A stretch of DNA of 64,000 nt from Cryptomeria japonica (GCF_030272615.1 NC_081406.1:138429361-138493360); one strand, 5' to 3'. Positions 1 to 11,913 are shown, numbered from the stretch's first letter. The notes: a model not told the origin generated them from the sequence alone. A program made the numbers and translations.

Positions 1-180
1 GGAAGTGCTTGTTAATTCTCCATTCTCTGTGTCTAGTTCGCCAAAAATTGACGTTGGGTTTTTTGTGTTGTGTCAAGGTAATGGTGACGCAAGAGGAGGA
101 GGAGGAGGTAAGCATAATAACCTTTCTTTGTCTAGCCTTTTTATGGCCCCTAATTTAGATATGATTGATGGCCCGAATAA

Positions 181-1940
181 TGAAAAATCTAGGTTAAAAA
201 GACATCGTTGTTTTTACACTGCTAAATGCCCAACTTGTAAATATTTAGATGAATGGCTCAAAAATATTTGGATAAAAAAATTAGGTTTCATTTTTCTTTT
301 ATTAGAATGATTTAGAAAGGATTGTTTATCATTTTCTTTAACGATGCTAATTCGTAGGCAGTAGTTGTTGAGAAATAATATTGGTTCATTGGGAAATGTA
401 CTTTCAGGGCCCTTAAATGGTCACCTGAGGTTGTGAGTTCTGAAATTGTAGCCCTCTCTTGCCCTAGGTGGATCGTTATCAAAAACCTTCCACCTCTGCT
501 GTGGAATTTTATTCTCCAAATGTTAAGACTCCATTGGGAAAGTGTTCAAAGTGGACAACACCCACTCCCTGGTTCCCTACATGGATGCTAGAGTCCTAAT
601 ATCAATCGACCCCGAAAAAGACCCACCTAGATTTGTTGAAATTGATATTAATGAGGATCCCATGGTTTGTGTTATTGAAATTTTATGTAGGATTAATGCT
701 TGTTTCTTGTGAAAGAGGGGGGAACATCCTAAGGAATTGCTCTATTCTTTCAAAACGTAAGCCCCCCCGCTAGCTCTAAGGGTAATTCTTGAAACCTCGT
801 GCATCCCATTGGTGAACCTCCCACCCCTTTTTCAATCTCTGCCTAATCTTGTAGAGGGTGCTCAGGATCCTATTTTGGAATGACTTAATGTTCTTAAAAA
901 TGCGATGAAGGTTGCAGTTAACGCTCGACCTGCTAATCTTCCCGTCCTTGACGAGGTTGATAAGTCTGGGAATTTTAATGTCGACCCCTCCCTCATTTGT
1001 CCATTATTTTGTCATTTTCTCAAATTAGGGATCCCAAGGAGGATAACTCTGACCAGTTCATGCATCCAAGAAATCACAAGGTCAGGAGGAAGAATGCTTA
1101 GCAACTTTCCCTGGATAAGCTTAAGAGCTCTAGGGTGTCTGTGATGGAGGTCAACCACTATTCTAATGAGCACTCGTAAGTTGTTCATTCTTCTATCCCA
1201 GTGGATGATGATTATAACATTATGCCATTTGTGGCTAGCTTGGTTAAGGAAAATAATAACTCTCTTGTCAAGTCTATTATTAGGGGTATCGAGGAAAGGA
1301 GACACACTAGTTTGAATTTGAGGGAAGTTGCTAGCTTGGATACCCCCATGGAGTTTTCAGACTCCATGATACTAACTAACAAGTTTGACATTCTTGCAGA
1401 GCCTCCTTCTGAGGAACTCCAAGATGGCGAGGTTTTAAGGACTCCCCCCCTCCATGGTGGTACTGAAACTACCTCTTTCCCTCAAATTGATGTTAGCACT
1501 TCTTCGATCAACGATAATCAAAACACTAAACTTGATAGTGATGTTTCATTTTTTTATTTTATTACTATGGACACCCTTATTAGGAATAAGGCTTCGAATG
1601 AATCACATGACTTAGCCATAATTCCTTATGACAAATCTAGAATGAGCCTCTGTGAGGAATTTACTGAGATCCAACCTATTGATTAGGACTTGGAGATTGG
1701 GTCCCTATTTGACGATTCGATCACTAAAGAGGACCATAGTTTAGGTCACGATCAAATCATGGAATCAAAAGACAAAGTTTATGAGATTTTGATTTCTGTT
1801 GGGAATGGTCTCTTTACCTAAGGTTAAAATAAAGAGGGGAAGACATAAGGGAAAACAATCCCCCATGCCTAAAAGGAAAGATAATAAGAACGAACTCCCT
1901 AAGTGCGTCAACAAATTTAAAGCTGCCAAGGACATCATTG
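181..1940 (+). pseudogene. LINE ORF1 remnant (DUF4283-like region plus broken zinc knuckle)
   Basis: Degenerate ORF1 of an L1-type plant LINE. The translation shows pieces of the nucleic-acid-binding ORF1 domain common in plant LINEs, including a tract near 455-515 resembling the conserved WVRLPNLPLHFW block. A zinc-knuckle-like stretch follows near 690-735 (CFL-stop-KRGEHPKEL), where the second cysteine codon is now TGA and the last cysteine is lost. An acidic, serine-rich open stretch (1201-1686) fits the variable ORF1 tail. Stops and frameshifts break it throughout. It lies directly upstream of ORF2 at 1954, the normal LINE order. The 5' end is uncertain because the element may begin before the window. 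Confidence 0.6.
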
Positions 1941-1953
1941 CTTAATGTTTCCC

Positions 1954-4900
1954 ATGGATTTGAACTGCATCTCTTGGAACGTTAAGTGACTTGAATCCCC
2001 AGATAGGAAACATGTGGTCAAGTGGTTTCTTAACCAACTTAAAAATATTGACATTGTGTTGCTTCAAGAAGTAAAAGCCACTAGGTTCACTTTGGAAGTA
2101 CATCTTAGATACATATCGAAAGACGCACTACAATTCTCCATCGATCATGACAAAGGTAAAGAGGGTGTTGTCATTATGATTGGAGGCAAGTGGGTTCCAA
2201 AATCATGGACAATGGCTCCTCCCCATGTAATAGAGTGGTGTGGATAATTCTGAACCTTTGTAATACTAAGGTTGGAGTATGTCCCCTTTATGGCTCCAAT
2301 GACTACAAAGAAATAATAGATCTTTGGAAATGGTCGGCTAATCTCCCGGATATTCTTTGGCTTATTCGAGGATACTTTAACATGGTTGAAAATCCAAAGG
2401 ATAAACTTGGAGGTCTGAACTTGGAATGGAAATTTGGGGAGAAGCTCTACTAGGCTAGAATGAAAGAAAAATTTTGACTGTTCGATCCCCTTGAAGGTAT
2501 GAAGAAGGATTATAGATCAATATGGTATACATGGTATAACTTTCATCAAGGGAGTAGGAGAATTTATTGTATATTGGATAGGTTCTATGCTAATAAAGAT
2601 CTTTTTTTCTTTCAAACAGAGGGGGACATAATCACAGTCAAAGTTTGTCCATTCACTCTCTTAGACCATCATCCGATCTCATCTTAGCTTACGGTGAACT
2701 TCAATACAACCCCTAAAGAGGGAAGATAACTTTATTCTTAACACCAATCTTCTGAATGATCAAGATGTCAAAAATGCCTTTTAAATGATTAGACAAATCA
2801 ATAAATGGGACTCTCATACCCCCTTTGCCATTGATAAACAGAACAAAAATGTTAGAAGTTGGAAAGCATTGTGTCAAACGATTGGGAAGAAGAAAGCTAA
2901 AGCATAGAGAACTTGTGGATAACTTGATAGCTCAGGAGGCCCAGATTCAAAGTGACCCTTACAATTTAGAATTGTCTCTCTCATTATCCCAAACCGGAGA
3001 CATGTGGAGAAGCATATAGCATAATAAAATACAAAGAATCATGGTGAGGGCTAGGCTCAATTAATAACAATAACGAGATGAGGGCTCCAAATTATTTTTC
3101 AATATGTTGAGACAAAAGGAATTCAAGGAAAGAATTGATAGAGTCTAGGAAGTGGGTACAAAACTGGTTGACAATGAAGACATTAAAACTTCCTTCCTGC
3201 AATATTATTAGAAAATATTCTCCTTTGAGGATAACTCCCTATCTAGCCTCTCTGCCATAGACAAATGTAGAGCCCTCATTCCTACCAAGATTTCAACAAA
3301 GGAGGTTGACTCTCTCAAAAAGACTATCTCAACAAAGGAAATACATAAGGCTATTAATACCCTCAACTATGATAAGGCCCCAAGTCCGGATGGGCTACCC
3401 ATTGAGTTTTACAAGGAAGCAAAGGAATTGATTAGCAGGTATCCTTTGTAGATCTATGAGGAAGCTCTCAATAGGGGTTCTTTAGGTGTTGAGATTAATA
3501 AGGGGGTGATAAAGCTACTCCCAAAAGAAGTGGACAAATCTCTTATTAAAAACTAGAGGCCCATTACTTTACTTAATATTTCCTATAAGATTCTTGCTAA
3601 GATTATTGCAATTAGACTTGTGGATATCTTACCAAGTTTTGTTAGCAATACTCAGACAGGTTTCATTAAAGGGAGGTACACTCTTGAGAACCTCATCACA
3701 ATTTGGGAGGCCATTAATTGGGCAGAGTTAACCGACCAAAATGTTGTTATGTTCCTCATTGACTTTGAAAAGGCGTATGATTGGATCAAATGGAGCTTTC
3801 TCATTATGATGCTGGAAGCATTTGGATTCTGAATCCAATTTTGTCAAATGGTTTGAGTTCTCTTTAACAATGCCTCTGCTCAATTGGAGGTTACTGGCCC
3901 TTAGACTAAGCTCCTCAAACTAGAAATTTCTATCATGCAAGGATGCCCACTTGCTCTTGCCCTGTTTGTTATTACAACAAACGTTATATTCTACTTGCTT
4001 AGAGAGTCTACCCACTCTCTAAGGGTTAGGGGTATATCCCTACCCAACAAAGTGGATCTTATTAATATCCAGTTTTTTGAGGATACAACCCTCTTTTAAG
4101 AACTTGAAGAAGATAATATGGACTCCTTGATGTTAAAGCTCAATGTATTATGTGAAGCCGTTGGTGCTAAAATCTTTATTGCCAATTCCACTCTTTTGGG
4201 ATGGCTTGATACCCCCTCCCCTATGGCTCATTAAATATGGATATCAATGGGGTGGTCCTTCTAAGCTAGATATTCGGGCATTCCCTTTGTTGTCAATCCA
4301 TGCCTAAAGGAGATGTTGTGGATTAAAAGGAAATTGGAGTGCAAGCTGGGCAAATGGAATAAATAGTATTTGTCTTTAGCAGGCATAATTTAGGTCTGTC
4401 AGAAAATACTTTTCTAGCCTACACTATGCATCTATTTGGATGTTCAATAATTACCAAATTAATGATATTTAGAAATCTATCAAGAACTTCCTTTGGTGTG
4501 ACGACAAAGCTAATAGGAAGTGGCACTTAGTTAAATGGAATTGATGTTGTCTAAGTAGAAAGGTGGGTGGAATGGGACTGAAGGATCTTAAGATACAAGG
4601 AATTGCTTTGGCCACAAAATGGATCTTGCATGCTTTGGAAGGTGAGGAACCATGGAAGGTGCTTATTATGAATAACATTAAGCTTGATGTCCCGATGCAA
4701 GCCAAGACCTGGAAAATGCTCCCCTTTAGTAATCTTATCGTTGGTAACTTCACTATCTCCCTAAATGGTTCTAATGTTTTTAGGGCAATATGGAAGGCAT
4801 CATAATTCATTACACTTGATTACTAATAATAGGATTCTCAATAATAACAATTCTGTTTGTGGAGAGAGGTCTATTTGGTGGAACTTGTTCCATAAGGATA

Positions 4901-5440
4901 GATTGCTTTCTCTCATTCAAGGTTGCTCTCCTAAGAGTCGGTTTCTTAAAAAATCTTGTTGCTTTAATGGTATTATTACTAATGGCAGTCTGATTTATCG
5001 GTTTGAGCTCAGTTAGAGGTATCATTTGCCCCCTTCCAACTGGAGGAGTTATTTTTTGTTGAGGGGTGCATGTCTCATCCTTCAACTCTCCAAGCCATGT
5101 GAGGTGATTACTAGAAAATTCAGGTCCTACACATGGTTAGATGGTTGTCCACTTATGAATACCAAAGCTAAAATGGTTTATGATGCTTTATGTTCTAATT
5201 CTGACTTGATTACTCATGTTAACTCTGTATGGCACTTGAATTGTAGTTGTGAGGATTGGCAGAAGATCTTCAACCAACTTTGGGAAAGCAACATCATGCC
5301 TAAAAAGACAGGATTCAAATGGTTATTTAATCTCCAGAGGCTTCCTATTAAATATAATTAGAATGATATTGATGCGTGTAATATGTGTAGGATTGTTGAC
5401 ACAACTATGCATATATTCTTTGATTGCATTGTTTGGGGTT
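1954..5440 (+). pseudogene. LINE ORF2 remnant: endonuclease, reverse transcriptase, zf-RVT
   Basis: Decayed ORF2 polyprotein. It opens with an APE-type endonuclease start (MDLNCISWNVK, then LLQEVKA near 2060). The reverse transcriptase follows: KAPSPDGLPIEFY near 3375, RPITLLNISYKILAKI near 3560, LIDFEKAYDWIKWSF near 3757 and MQGCPL near 3937. The catalytic box reads FFEDTTLF near 4075, so the usual Y/F-ADD has lost its first aspartate. The C-terminal zinc-binding reverse transcriptase domain survives as CNMCRIVDTTMHIFFDC near 5376-5426. Many stops and several frameshifts mean no working protein. Motif order and spacing match plant L1 elements. Confidence 0.85.
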
Positions 5441-5939
5441 AATTTTTCTGATGGTTTGAGTTATCATGATGATGTTTTTGGTTACATTAAAGGCATTAAG
5501 AATGACAGTACACTTTTTTGGTCCCTTTTATCTAGTGAAATTTTTTGGACTATTTGGAAAATTAGGAATGAGGAAAGGTATCAAGGAAGGATAGGCTGCT
5601 TACTGAGCCTCAAAGGAGACTCATTATTCATATTGTTGATGTGTAGGTATCCATTGTGATGAGACTTGTAGTGAAGAAGTTTGAGAGATTTATAGAAGAC
5701 AAAACTGCAATAGTGTATCTGTCCGAGTTGTCTCATGGATACACTTGGTCCAAATTCAACATTGAAAGGTCCTTTTTTGTCAATGCATTGGACACTTTTA
5801 TGCATGAGATCAATGAAGGCAAGAACATTGAATGCTAGTATTATAGGGCCAGTTAGCAGAAGTGGAAGCAATACCATGGAACAAAACTGTCATTTGGATG
5901 GAAGGCCCTCTTGGATGGACCTCTTGGATTGAGCAATAA
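5441..5939 (+). other. LINE C-terminal tail and 3' untranslated remnant
   Basis: Sequence after the zf-RVT block still reads in pieces like the weakly conserved LINE C-terminus (FWTIWKIRNEERYQ near 5547). It then loses coding character. No clear poly(A) end or target-site duplication is visible, so the junction with the minus-strand element that follows is approximate. Confidence 0.4.
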
Positions 5940-7710
5940 AGTTTATAGGCCCCATTTTGCATATAATAGGGACCCGAAACCCTGTACAAAGCAAGTTTAA
6001 TAGGGAGGACCTGAAACCCATAACTAAAAATATTCAGGAATATCCACAAAACAAAGCTGAATAAAGACAAGACGAAACAAAGCCAAGAAAGGGGATCTAA
6101 GTAGACTGACCCCTCTAGAAAGAAAAGTTGCCCAACAATAGAACATATACATGAAAAATCTACAGGTAGTATGAGATCCAAAAGGAGAAACAACTAGGAT
6201 TTCCCTTTGGATCCCTCCTTTTGGGATCTAAGGGTCATATCAAAAGAAGGCGAAGACCTTTTAGAATGTTTACTTTTAACTGAAATCCAACTTTTTTCAA
6301 CCTTAGCAACTTCAGCTTGCCAAACCAACGAATCCAACTTAGGAAACCCAACATCCAAGGAGAGACCAACAAACAACGAAAAGCCAACAAGACTAGCAGA
6401 GCAAGGGCCAGACACATCCCTAGAAGACGAGACAAACATTGAGACAACTCCAATAGAAGCGTCAGAAGCAGAAGCAGGCACAGGGGAAACACCAACAAAC
6501 GTACCCTCATGAATCCTATCACATCCAACAGTCAAATAAGAACCACCAGTTGTCTCAGAAGGAATCGAAGCAGGAACACCATTCGAAACGTTATCTGAAG
6601 GGACAACACCATCAACAGGGACCATAGGGGAAGATCCAACAAAATCTACCACATGCTCTTTAGAGCCATTGATTGGAAGATCCCGCCCAACCGTTTGAGA
6701 AGAGCTCTTGAATACCGTATAATGTTGAGAAGAGACGCCTTTGCACCATGAAGAGGGATTCTTCACTTTAACTTTCTCTAAATCACATTTAGTTATGACA
6801 TACCCAGTCTTGAAGCATCTTCTACATTTGAAGGGAATCCCTTCATAATCCAAAGGTTGAATCTTGAAACCCTTGGGGGTCGAAAGTTTGATCTCTGCTA
6901 GCAGACCCTTAGAAGCATCAATATCTACCAAAATATATGCGTAGGTGTAATGAAGGAGATCAGAGGACTTGATATCCACCATAAGAAAATCTCCCAAAGC
7001 CTCACCCACTTCCTCAAGGAGATGGTCCACCCAAAAATGAAGTGGGAGATTGGGGAGTCTAACCCAAATCGACATTTTACAGAAGGATTTAGATGAGGGG
7101 TTGAAGTCCTCATGCTAGGGTTTAATCATCAACGGGAAGCAATTCTCCCAAGTAAAAAAATGTTCACATAGAATAATCTTTCTATCCACCAGTTTTTCAA
7201 ACTTGGCAATAAAAACCCCTTGGCCAAAAGGAAAATATGAATTGAAACCGAAATGAGGGGTTCCTAGTGCTTAGAGATCTAGTCATGGAGTCTCGGAGGA
7301 CTGGGCCAAAAACCCCAAAACCGGCATATAACCGCAAGAGAAGAAAGATCAAAGGCAGTCTGCTCAATCTCTTTAACCGTCTCATCTTCCAGATTAATAG
7401 CAATAGATTGCCAAGCAGGAAAAGGCTTAGAATCAGCATAAACAGATTCCTTACCCCTTCCAAAAGTCAGACGATCCACATAAGAACCCCTAGAAGCCTC
7501 AAAAGCGGAGCAAACCGCACCCGAAACCCCCAAAGCAAGACCACCATCCACAAAAGAGGCGTTCAACTGCGTCGCAACAGGAGCCCGTTCACGATCCACG
7601 GGAGCATCAATCACATGAGGACCATCGCCAAATGAGTGGGTGGAGGCATCTTGTCGACCAGGGGAGCAACACCCAGAGGCAATTGGGCGAGAGTTCTGAG
7701 TGACAAACAT
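5940..7710 (-). mobile_element. ORF1-only LINE-like element, minus strand
   Basis: Minus-strand element whose only recognisable coding part is LINE ORF1 (7710 to 6194), followed by roughly 250 bp of non-coding 3' sequence (6193-5940). No endonuclease or reverse transcriptase lies downstream. The layout matches the neighbouring plus-strand element at 8351-10078. No target-site duplication was found, so both edges are estimates. It could instead be a LINE whose ORF2 was deleted. Confidence 0.5.
6194..7710 (-). pseudogene. LINE ORF1 (DUF4283-type, CCHC knuckle), broken
   Basis: ORF1 protein of an L1-type element, normally an RNA-binding chaperone of the LINE ribonucleoprotein. The N-terminal part (7710-7279) ends in GFWPSPP, the conserved start of the DUF4283 region. 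After a stop and frame changes the second part (7075-6194) carries IWVRLPNLPLHFW, then PLDYEGIPFKCRRC and the knuckle CRRCFKTGYVITKC, in which the zinc-binding histidine has become tyrosine. A long serine/valine-rich tail follows and ends in lysine- and serine-rich residues. At least one stop and one frameshift separate the halves. Its similarity to the ORF1 at 8351 is clear by eye, so they belong to related families. Confidence 0.75.
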
Positions 7711-8332
7711 TTTTTGCCTTAGTCTACTGACAATTGGTGTATATGATTTAGTCTTGTATAGTGATATCCATTTTTTGTATCCATTGAGTGAAATTTGATA
7801 ATCAAATCATAATCCGAACAATGATATGTTTGTAACTGATCTTAACCTTATATTTAATACAAAAAAAATACAAATTAATTAATTTATATTTAAATATTTA
7901 TTTAATTTAATTTATTATTCAATTACACATACAACTGGATTGTCTTTAGACACTTCAACATCAAGATCTAGTTAACCTTCCCTAATACCTATAGTTAGAG
8001 AAATCTAAGGCAACAAACAACTTTCTATGTACTAATCTTGACAATAGTTACAAAAATTAGACACAAGTAATCATAAATTCTATTCATATCATAACATAGT
8101 GATTCACCTCGAAAAAAAAAGTTTGAGAGAAAAATCTCACACTCCAAAAGTCACCCAATATATTATTTTGAAATCAACAAGATTATAATATACTTGTAGA
8201 GCAAGCTTTCTTTAGGAATATCACCAACCAAAGATTTGGAGGCAACTCAACTGCTAATCAACTCTCACATACAATAAAACAATGCATAATTGTAATATAA
8301 TGCCCTTAGAAAATATGATTGTATTATAGGAT
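7711..8332. other. AT-rich spacer between two divergent ORF1-only elements
   Basis: About 620 bp of AT-rich sequence with A- and T-runs (for example near 7860-7920) and no coding signal on either strand. I see no promoter-like or repeat structure that could be named with confidence. Confidence 0.5.
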
Positions 8333-8350
8333 AAACAAAGACAGTATAAT
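8333..8350. repeat. Target-site duplication, left copy
   Basis: Reads aaacaaagacagtataat and recurs at 10079-10096 with one mismatch (c to t at the tenth base). The pair brackets the ORF1-only element exactly. Confidence 0.85.
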
Positions 8351-9927
8351 GGTTTCTCCCGCTCTACTCAACGGCTCCTTCCCTGCGGGTTTTGCTCTTC
8401 CCAACGGATCCTCCCTTGCTGCTGCTGCTGCTCCCGCTCTGCTCAACGGCTCCTCTGCTCTTCCCAATAGATCCTCCCTTGCGGCTGCTGCTCTACGCTC
8501 CTCTACAGAGCTGGTGCCTCGGTCTACTGTTGGTTGGGCCATTGGTGGTTCTCACAATGATGGTGAGTTTCCCCCACTCGTGGTTGCTACTTCCGGTGCT
8601 AGTGGTGTGGTTGCTCTGTCTACTACATTGGGTGATTTTGCTGCTGTAGAAGGTACTTCTATTGCCAAGATCCCTGTTGGTGATTTTGTTCCTCCCAAAC
8701 CTAGTGTCTCTGATCCAGTTCTAGATTTGGATACCTTTTCGGCTGTTGCGGGTGCTATTGACGACCTTCTTGTGGGTGATAATGCTATGGCCAAACCCTT
8801 TGCTGGGAAGCGTAGCTTTGCCCGTGTGGCTAAATCTGTTGCCCAACCTTCGAGGGGGATTCATCCTCTTCCTTATGCCAAGACCTCCCCTGTTGTAGTC
8901 TGTGGCCGTGAGGTTATGGAGAATGTTGACTTCTGTCAACGCAACGCTCTGGTCTGCAAATTTACTGGGTTTTGGCCTTCCCTCTCGATCCTCCATCGTT
9001 GGGTGAGTGATTCTTTGAAGCCCCATATTTCTTTTAGCATTGAGCTTTTCCCTTGTGCTAAGGGGTTTTTTGTTGCTTCCTTCGCCTCTACTCATGATCG
9101 GGATTTGATTTTGGGTAAGCTATGGTCTTGGGAGGATCACTCTCTCTCCCTTAAGCCCTGGACTCCTTCCTTCAACCCCCTTATGAAATCTCTCTTTGTT
9201 CGTCCGGTTTGGGTCCGCCTCCCCAATCTCCCCCTCCATTTTTAGGAACCTTCTTGTTTTGAGGGCATCGGTAACTCCATTGGTAGCTTCTTGAAGGTTG
9301 ATGGTGCCACGTTCTCCATGGGTCATTCTACCTTTGCTCGCCTATTAATTGATGTTGACATATCACTGACCCTCCCTAGGGATGTGGTTCTTATGGTTGG
9401 GGACATGCCTTGGACACCGCTGGATTATGAGGGCCTCCCATTTCGCTGTCGAAGGTGTTTCTCAACGGGCCACCTTGCTTCTGAATGTTCTCTCTCGCCG
9501 CAAAAGTGCTGCTACTTGGTAGAAGGATGCTACAGAAGACCACTTGACGATTAATGCTTAAGATTCTGTTTCGGTTGATTCATCTCAAGATGAGGTGCCC
9601 CTTACTACTGATGAAGCCTTGGTTGATGCTACTCTTGTTGCGGCCCCTTCCGCCCCTTTGGTTCCTTCTCTTGTTGCTCTTGCTTCTCACCTTCACTCTG
9701 CTCTTGGCGATTCTTCTCTTGTTGTTGCTCCGCTGCAACAATGTGTTGCCGCTTTGCAACAACAGTCTGGTAGTGACCCTGCAGGGTCTTCCCCGCTTGT
9801 TTCTTCTTCGAAAGTTCCTAATGATAGTGTGGCTTGGAAGGTTGTTTGTCGTAGGCGGAAAGGAAAATCTAACCACCTTTCGCAAGACCCCCCTTGTCAA
9901 GATTCGGGGTTTTCTCCCCCCACTTGA
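8349..9927 (+). pseudogene. LINE ORF1 (DUF4283 plus CCHC zinc knuckle)
   Basis: Nearly continuous ORF1 reading frame. The order is an alanine/serine/leucine-rich repeated N-terminus, a linker with RSFARVAKSVAQP, a DUF4283-type region (ALVCKFTGFWPSLSILHRW through VWVRLPNLPLHF), and then PLDYEGLPFRCRRC with an intact CCHC knuckle CRRCFSTGHLASEC near 9445-9487. A Ser/Ala/Val-rich tail ends at 9927. Damage is limited. A TAG at 9243 sits where family members have tryptophan, one frameshift lies near 9490, and two stops follow in the next 80 bases. In this family ORF1 binds the element RNA. The first ATG (8349) takes its A and T from the target-site duplication. Confidence 0.8.
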
Positions 9928-10078
9928 TTTGGGTTGGGTTGTTGATGGTTTGATAGGTTGGTTTGGCCTGTCCGACTTTGTCCTTTTGGGGTTTGCACCC
10001 CGGCTTGGTCTTTTAATTTTGATGGCCTCTGGCTTTGTATTGGGTCAGCGCCCTTGTTAACGTTGCTTTTTTAATAAA
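8351..10078 (+). mobile_element. ORF1-only LINE-like insertion with target-site duplication
   Basis: A 1.73-kb insertion flanked by an 18-bp near-perfect direct repeat. It contains one LINE ORF1, about 150 bp of 3' untranslated sequence and a short A/T-rich tail (near 10067-10080). There is no ORF2. It is visibly richer in G+C than its flanks. Long target-site duplications and an A-rich tail are hallmarks of target-primed reverse transcription, so it was probably mobilised in trans by a full LINE. Confidence 0.8.
8356..8493 (+). repeat. Two-unit tandem repeat at the element's 5' end
   Basis: Two imperfect units (8356-8430 and 8431-8493), each starting with CTCCCGCTCT and containing CAACGGCTCC, CTTCCCAA and GATCCTCCCTTG, ending in GCTGCTGCT runs. 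They encode repeats of PALLNGS...ALPN(G/R)SSLAAA. Confidence 0.8.
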
Positions 10079-10096
10079 AAACAAAGATAGTATAAT
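10079..10096. repeat. Target-site duplication, right copy
   Basis: Reads aaacaaagatagtataat and matches 8333-8350 at 17 of 18 positions. Confidence 0.85.
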
Positions 10097-10129
10097 CTCT
10101 ATTTTCACATCTGAGACTCGGTGATGAAC

Positions 10130-10162
10130 AATGTGTGTGTGTGTGTGCGTGCGAGTGTGTGC
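10130..10162. repeat. TG-rich microsatellite at the copia LTR edge
   Basis: A run of TG with TGCG interruptions sits on the outer edge of the left LTR and has blurred its terminal bases, so the exact LTR start cannot be fixed. Confidence 0.7.
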
Positions 10163-10360
10163 ATTATTATAATTTGTAGAGAAATCAAATACATTCCCTT
10201 GCATTATGAGAAATATTTATACATGTACGAAATCAGTAATTGTGTATTCATGAGTTCAACAAATAGCTTAAATAAGCTAACAAACTATAACAAACCAAAA
10301 ACAAGTAATAAAAAGCACAAACAAATAACAATACAGAGCTAATGATGAAATATACCAACA
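10156..10360 (-). repeat. Copia 3' LTR
   Basis: Direct repeat of 16013-16219. On the minus strand it starts TGTTGGTATA at 10360. It shares long tracts with the other LTR, such as a match around 'gcattatgagaaatattt'. Confidence 0.85.
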
Positions 10361-10370
10361 TTCCCCCCTT
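10361..10370 (-). other. Copia polypurine tract
   Basis: On the minus strand AAGGGGGGAA directly abuts the TGTTGG start of the 3' LTR, the expected place for the plus-strand primer. Confidence 0.85.
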
Positions 10371-10645
10371 ATTACATCATTAATTTAAAGTGTTAATAAG
10401 AGAATCTTGAAATTTTTTTAACTTCATGCGTACAAGAGGCTTAGTGAAGATAATGCATGTTGGTCTTGTGCAGAGCAAACTTAAAGCTGAATGTTGTTTT
10501 GTTGAACATATTTCTGTATGAAATGATGGTCAATGTCAATATGCTTTGTCCGTTCATGAACCACTGGATTACAAACAATCTTGAGAACACTCTGATTGTC
10601 ACAATAGAGGATTGTAGGTTGGTTTTGTGGTACCCCCAATCCTTC

Positions 10646-11054
10646 TTATATGCGACATAGACAAACTGCTACACAAACTATTACACTTGTTGCATGATAT
10701 TTTTCTTTTGTTGAGGAACGAGCAACTATGGCTTGCTTCTTACTTCCCCAAGAGATAGGTCTTGAACCTAGAAAGAAAAAAAATCTAGAAGTGGATTTCT
10801 TATCATCAATAGAACTTGCATAATCTGCATCTGTGTATCCTACCAAGAGGAATTGATCATTTGTTTTATATTCCAAACCATGATTCAATGTACCTTGGAT
10901 ATGCCTTAGTACCCATTTTGATGCTTTCCAATGACATATTTTTTGGTTCTTGCATGAACCTTGATAGATAATTAACATAAAAACTAACATCTGGTCTAGT
11001 GTAAGTCAAGTAAATCAAACCTTCAATCATTTGTCGATAGAGAGTTGCATTCAC
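10646..11054 (-). pseudogene. Copia RNase H and connection region
   Basis: The minus translation gives the end of the copia polymerase: YRQMIEGLIYLTYTRPDVSF, a degraded linker, then RNase H with GYTDADYASSIDDKKSTS and KQAIVARSSTKEKYHA. The first catalytic aspartate (DAD) is visible; the usual AEY glutamate block reads KEKY. Two overlapping frames are needed, so there is a frameshift near 10980. Confidence 0.85.
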
Positions 11055-11195
11055 CTAAGGAAATGTATCAGATGAAGATAATTGAAAACCTAATTCCATA
11101 GGTGTAGACATGGGTTTGGAGTCTACCATTTTGAACTTCTCAAATAGCGTCTTGGCATATTTTCTTTGTGATACAAAGATATGGTGATTTTTTTG

Positions 11196-11913
11196 TCATA
11201 CCTCTAAGCCTAGACAATAGTGTAGTAGCTCGAAATCTATCATGTCAAATGTCGTCTTGAGATCATTCTTGCTTGTCTCAACCATTGCTTTTGAGTTTCC
11301 CGTGATAAGTAAGTCATCAACATATACATTAATAATCACAATATCCCCCCATTGATCCTTAAGGTAGAGATTTGGATCATATGGATTCCTAGTTAAACCA
11401 TGTTGTAACAAATGTTCATCAATTTTGATATACCAAGCTCGTTGAGACCATAGGGACTTGACAAGTTTGCATAACTTTTCCTCTTTACCAAGTGCAATGT
11501 ATCCCTTTGGTTGGGTTTGGACCTCTTCCTTAAGGTCTCTATTAAGAAATGCACTTTTTACATCTTTTTGATACAATTTCCATCCAAATTGTGTAGCTAA
11601 AGAAAAAATCATTCTAATGTTTTAATGTTTGCTATGGGATCAAATGTTTCCTCCTAGTCTATCCCTTCATTCTGGGCATAATCTTGGTTATAAGTCTAGC
11701 CTTATATTTGTCTATAGTACCATCTACCTTATACTTAGTTTTGAATATCCATTTACATCCAATTGCTTTCTTACCAGGTGGTACATCAATAAGCTCCCAA
11801 GTTTTGTTTTTCATCAGAGATTGATACTTTGCATCCATATCCTTTTTCCACGGCCTTGATTCTAGTGCTTCCTGAACATTAGATGGCTCAAAATTTTCAA
11901 CAATTGCAGTCAT
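11196..11913 (-). pseudogene. Copia reverse transcriptase (RVT_2)
   Basis: Begins with the conserved KNKTWELIDVPPGKKAIGCKWIFKTK type block (11913-11659). After a frame break it continues with WKLYQKDVKSAFLNRDLKEEV and the catalytic YVDDLLITG (11612-11196). The YVDD motif is intact. The codons for the usual DYxETF-like segment between the two parts are damaged. Confidence 0.9.

Noticed and set aside
5810-6193. A 127-codon hydrophobic minus frame after the ORF1 stop
   Set aside because: Leucine/phenylalanine-rich because of a T-rich 3' untranslated region; no domain or conserved block.
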